64,000 bases of DNA, taken from Diphasiastrum complanatum (Eukaryota; Streptophyta; Lycopodiopsida; Lycopodiales; Lycopodiaceae). Below the pieces are notes generated by a model. It saw only the letters and a program-made list of their open reading frames with translations. It did no database searches and was not told the origin of the DNA. The translations under genes and the position numbers were made by a program. Shown here in pieces: positions 62,986 to 64,000 of the stretch (position 1 is the first letter of the stretch; each line of letters begins with the position of its first letter). The stretch is taken from positions 39,507,014 through 39,571,013 of the forward strand of contig CM055102.1 of assembly GCA_029204225.1 (NCBI GenBank). The letters run 5' to 3'.

Positions 62986-64000
62986 TTTTTGAGCTAGACC
63001 TATCTTCTGCATACCACTTTCCGACACATACACAAGGCATCCGAATACTCGCAACTCATCCATCCTAGGCTTCTTACCACTGAATGCCTCTTCGGGTGTG
63101 CGATTAAGTACAACAACTGTTGGGACTTCTACTTTGCAAGAACACAACATTTATAACAGCTTCACCCCAGAAAGAATCAGTAACTCTCATATGTGTCATT
63201 ATTTCCCTAGCAGCCTTGACAATGGTGCGATTCTTCCTCTCAGCTATCTCATTTTGTTGAGGTGTATCAACTTGTGAAAACTCATGTTTAATGTCCTGCT
63301 CCATGCAAAAATCAATAAAAGTTGTGGATCAATACTGACCACCACGATCAAATCTAAGTATTTTCATCTTGGCACCTAACTAGTTTTCCACCAATGATTT
63401 GAAGTTATTGAAACATCCAAATGTGTTAAAAACTTGTATTTAATCCTGTAGATCCAGGTCTTTTGTGAGTAATCATCAATGAAGGTCAAGAAATAAAATG
63501 CTTCACCAATAGACGTTACCTTCATTGGTCCACATAGATTAGAGTGCACCAATTCAAGCACTCGTTTTGCCCTTGTTGCCCCTTCTTTATTGAACTTCTC
63601 CTTATGTAACTTGCCTAGCATGCAACCCTTACTTTGGACTCTTTTTTGTCTTCCAAACTTGGTAGCCATGTTACCATCTTGAGCTTGTGAAGTAGCCTCA
63701 AGCTTTTGAAGTTCAAATGCTCCAATCGTTTATGCCATAAATCACTTTGTGATATTGATGCTAATGCATTGCACTTTGTAACAATAGCATTCAACTTCTA
63801 TACACCACAAGTTTTATTCCTAAAGCCATAGGCAATCACTTTCAAACCCTGTTTCATGTCCTTGATCTAGCATTTCTTGTTATTGAACTCTACCTTCAAC
63901 TTATTATCCGTCATTGTACCAACAGATAATAGTCCAAGAACATATGACACATTTTCAATTACCTTCACATGTCCATCAGGAAATTGAATGGACACTACGC
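62986..64000 (-). pseudogene. copia protease/integrase fragment (minus)
   Basis: Minus strand, continuing beyond the window: FKVIVDGFRDKTCG-like region, CMLGKLHKEKFNKEGATRAK, ELVHSNLCGPMKVTSIGEAF, TPQQNEIAERKNRTIVKAA, LRVFGCLVYVSESG. It is the inverted counterpart of 50112-51010 and also stops at the integrase, next to the same LTR family. Multiple frameshifts. Confidence 0.85.

Overview
The window is nuclear DNA of a land plant. The best evidence is one intact, four-exon CDK-inhibitor gene of the plant-specific KRP/ICK family (19944-21332), together with plant-type Ty1/copia and Ty3/gypsy debris. A non-flowering plant such as a fern is my guess, because Penelope-like reverse transcriptase remnants are also present; the sequence does not prove it. 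Apart from the KRP locus, nearly everything is nested, decayed mobile DNA and long (GA/CT)n microsatellites.

Layout. 1-4.6 kb: LTR, gag and primer-binding-site fragments. 4604-8915: a minus-strand copia element with a 5-bp target duplication and unusual LTR ends, sitting inside a DNA transposon (copy X1, about 4572-14353). X1 itself sits in a hairpin-bearing repeat (14354-15283). 15.3-18.4 kb: microsatellites, short tandem repeats and a GC-rich block. 18.47-21.4 kb: KRP promoter and gene. 23.6-27.9 kb: foldbacks, another hairpin-repeat copy and three (CT)n tracts. 27.9-32.5 kb: copia pieces in both orientations and a Penelope-like RT. 32615-39857: a second, end-to-end copy (X2) of the DNA transposon. 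40-45.1 kb: an unknown P/S/T-rich ORF remnant and a copia element lacking its RT. 45.1-54.4 kb: gypsy LTRs, two copia elements and about 3 kb of unassigned sequence. 54.5-58 kb: a second Penelope-like RT and a hairpin repeat duplicated in tandem (1018 bp, nearly identical). 59.5-64 kb: a gypsy integrase tail and copia elements.

The most interesting system is transposon family X. X2 is 7243 bp with perfect 33-bp terminal inverted repeats and four spliced genes in a fixed order. Alpha is an unknown protein with a ubiquitin-like C-terminus. Beta has a histone H3 core followed by a ULP1/SENP-type cysteine protease in the same gene. Gamma is an unknown CxxC protein divergent from beta. Delta is a putative DDE-type transposase tail. 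X1 keeps the same order and the same exon boundaries. Beta and gamma are separated by a shared array of CACGTG palindromes and a second repeated motif. Both copies are now inactivated by stops, indels and splice-site loss, but the architecture is conserved and I do not recognise it as a described transposon.
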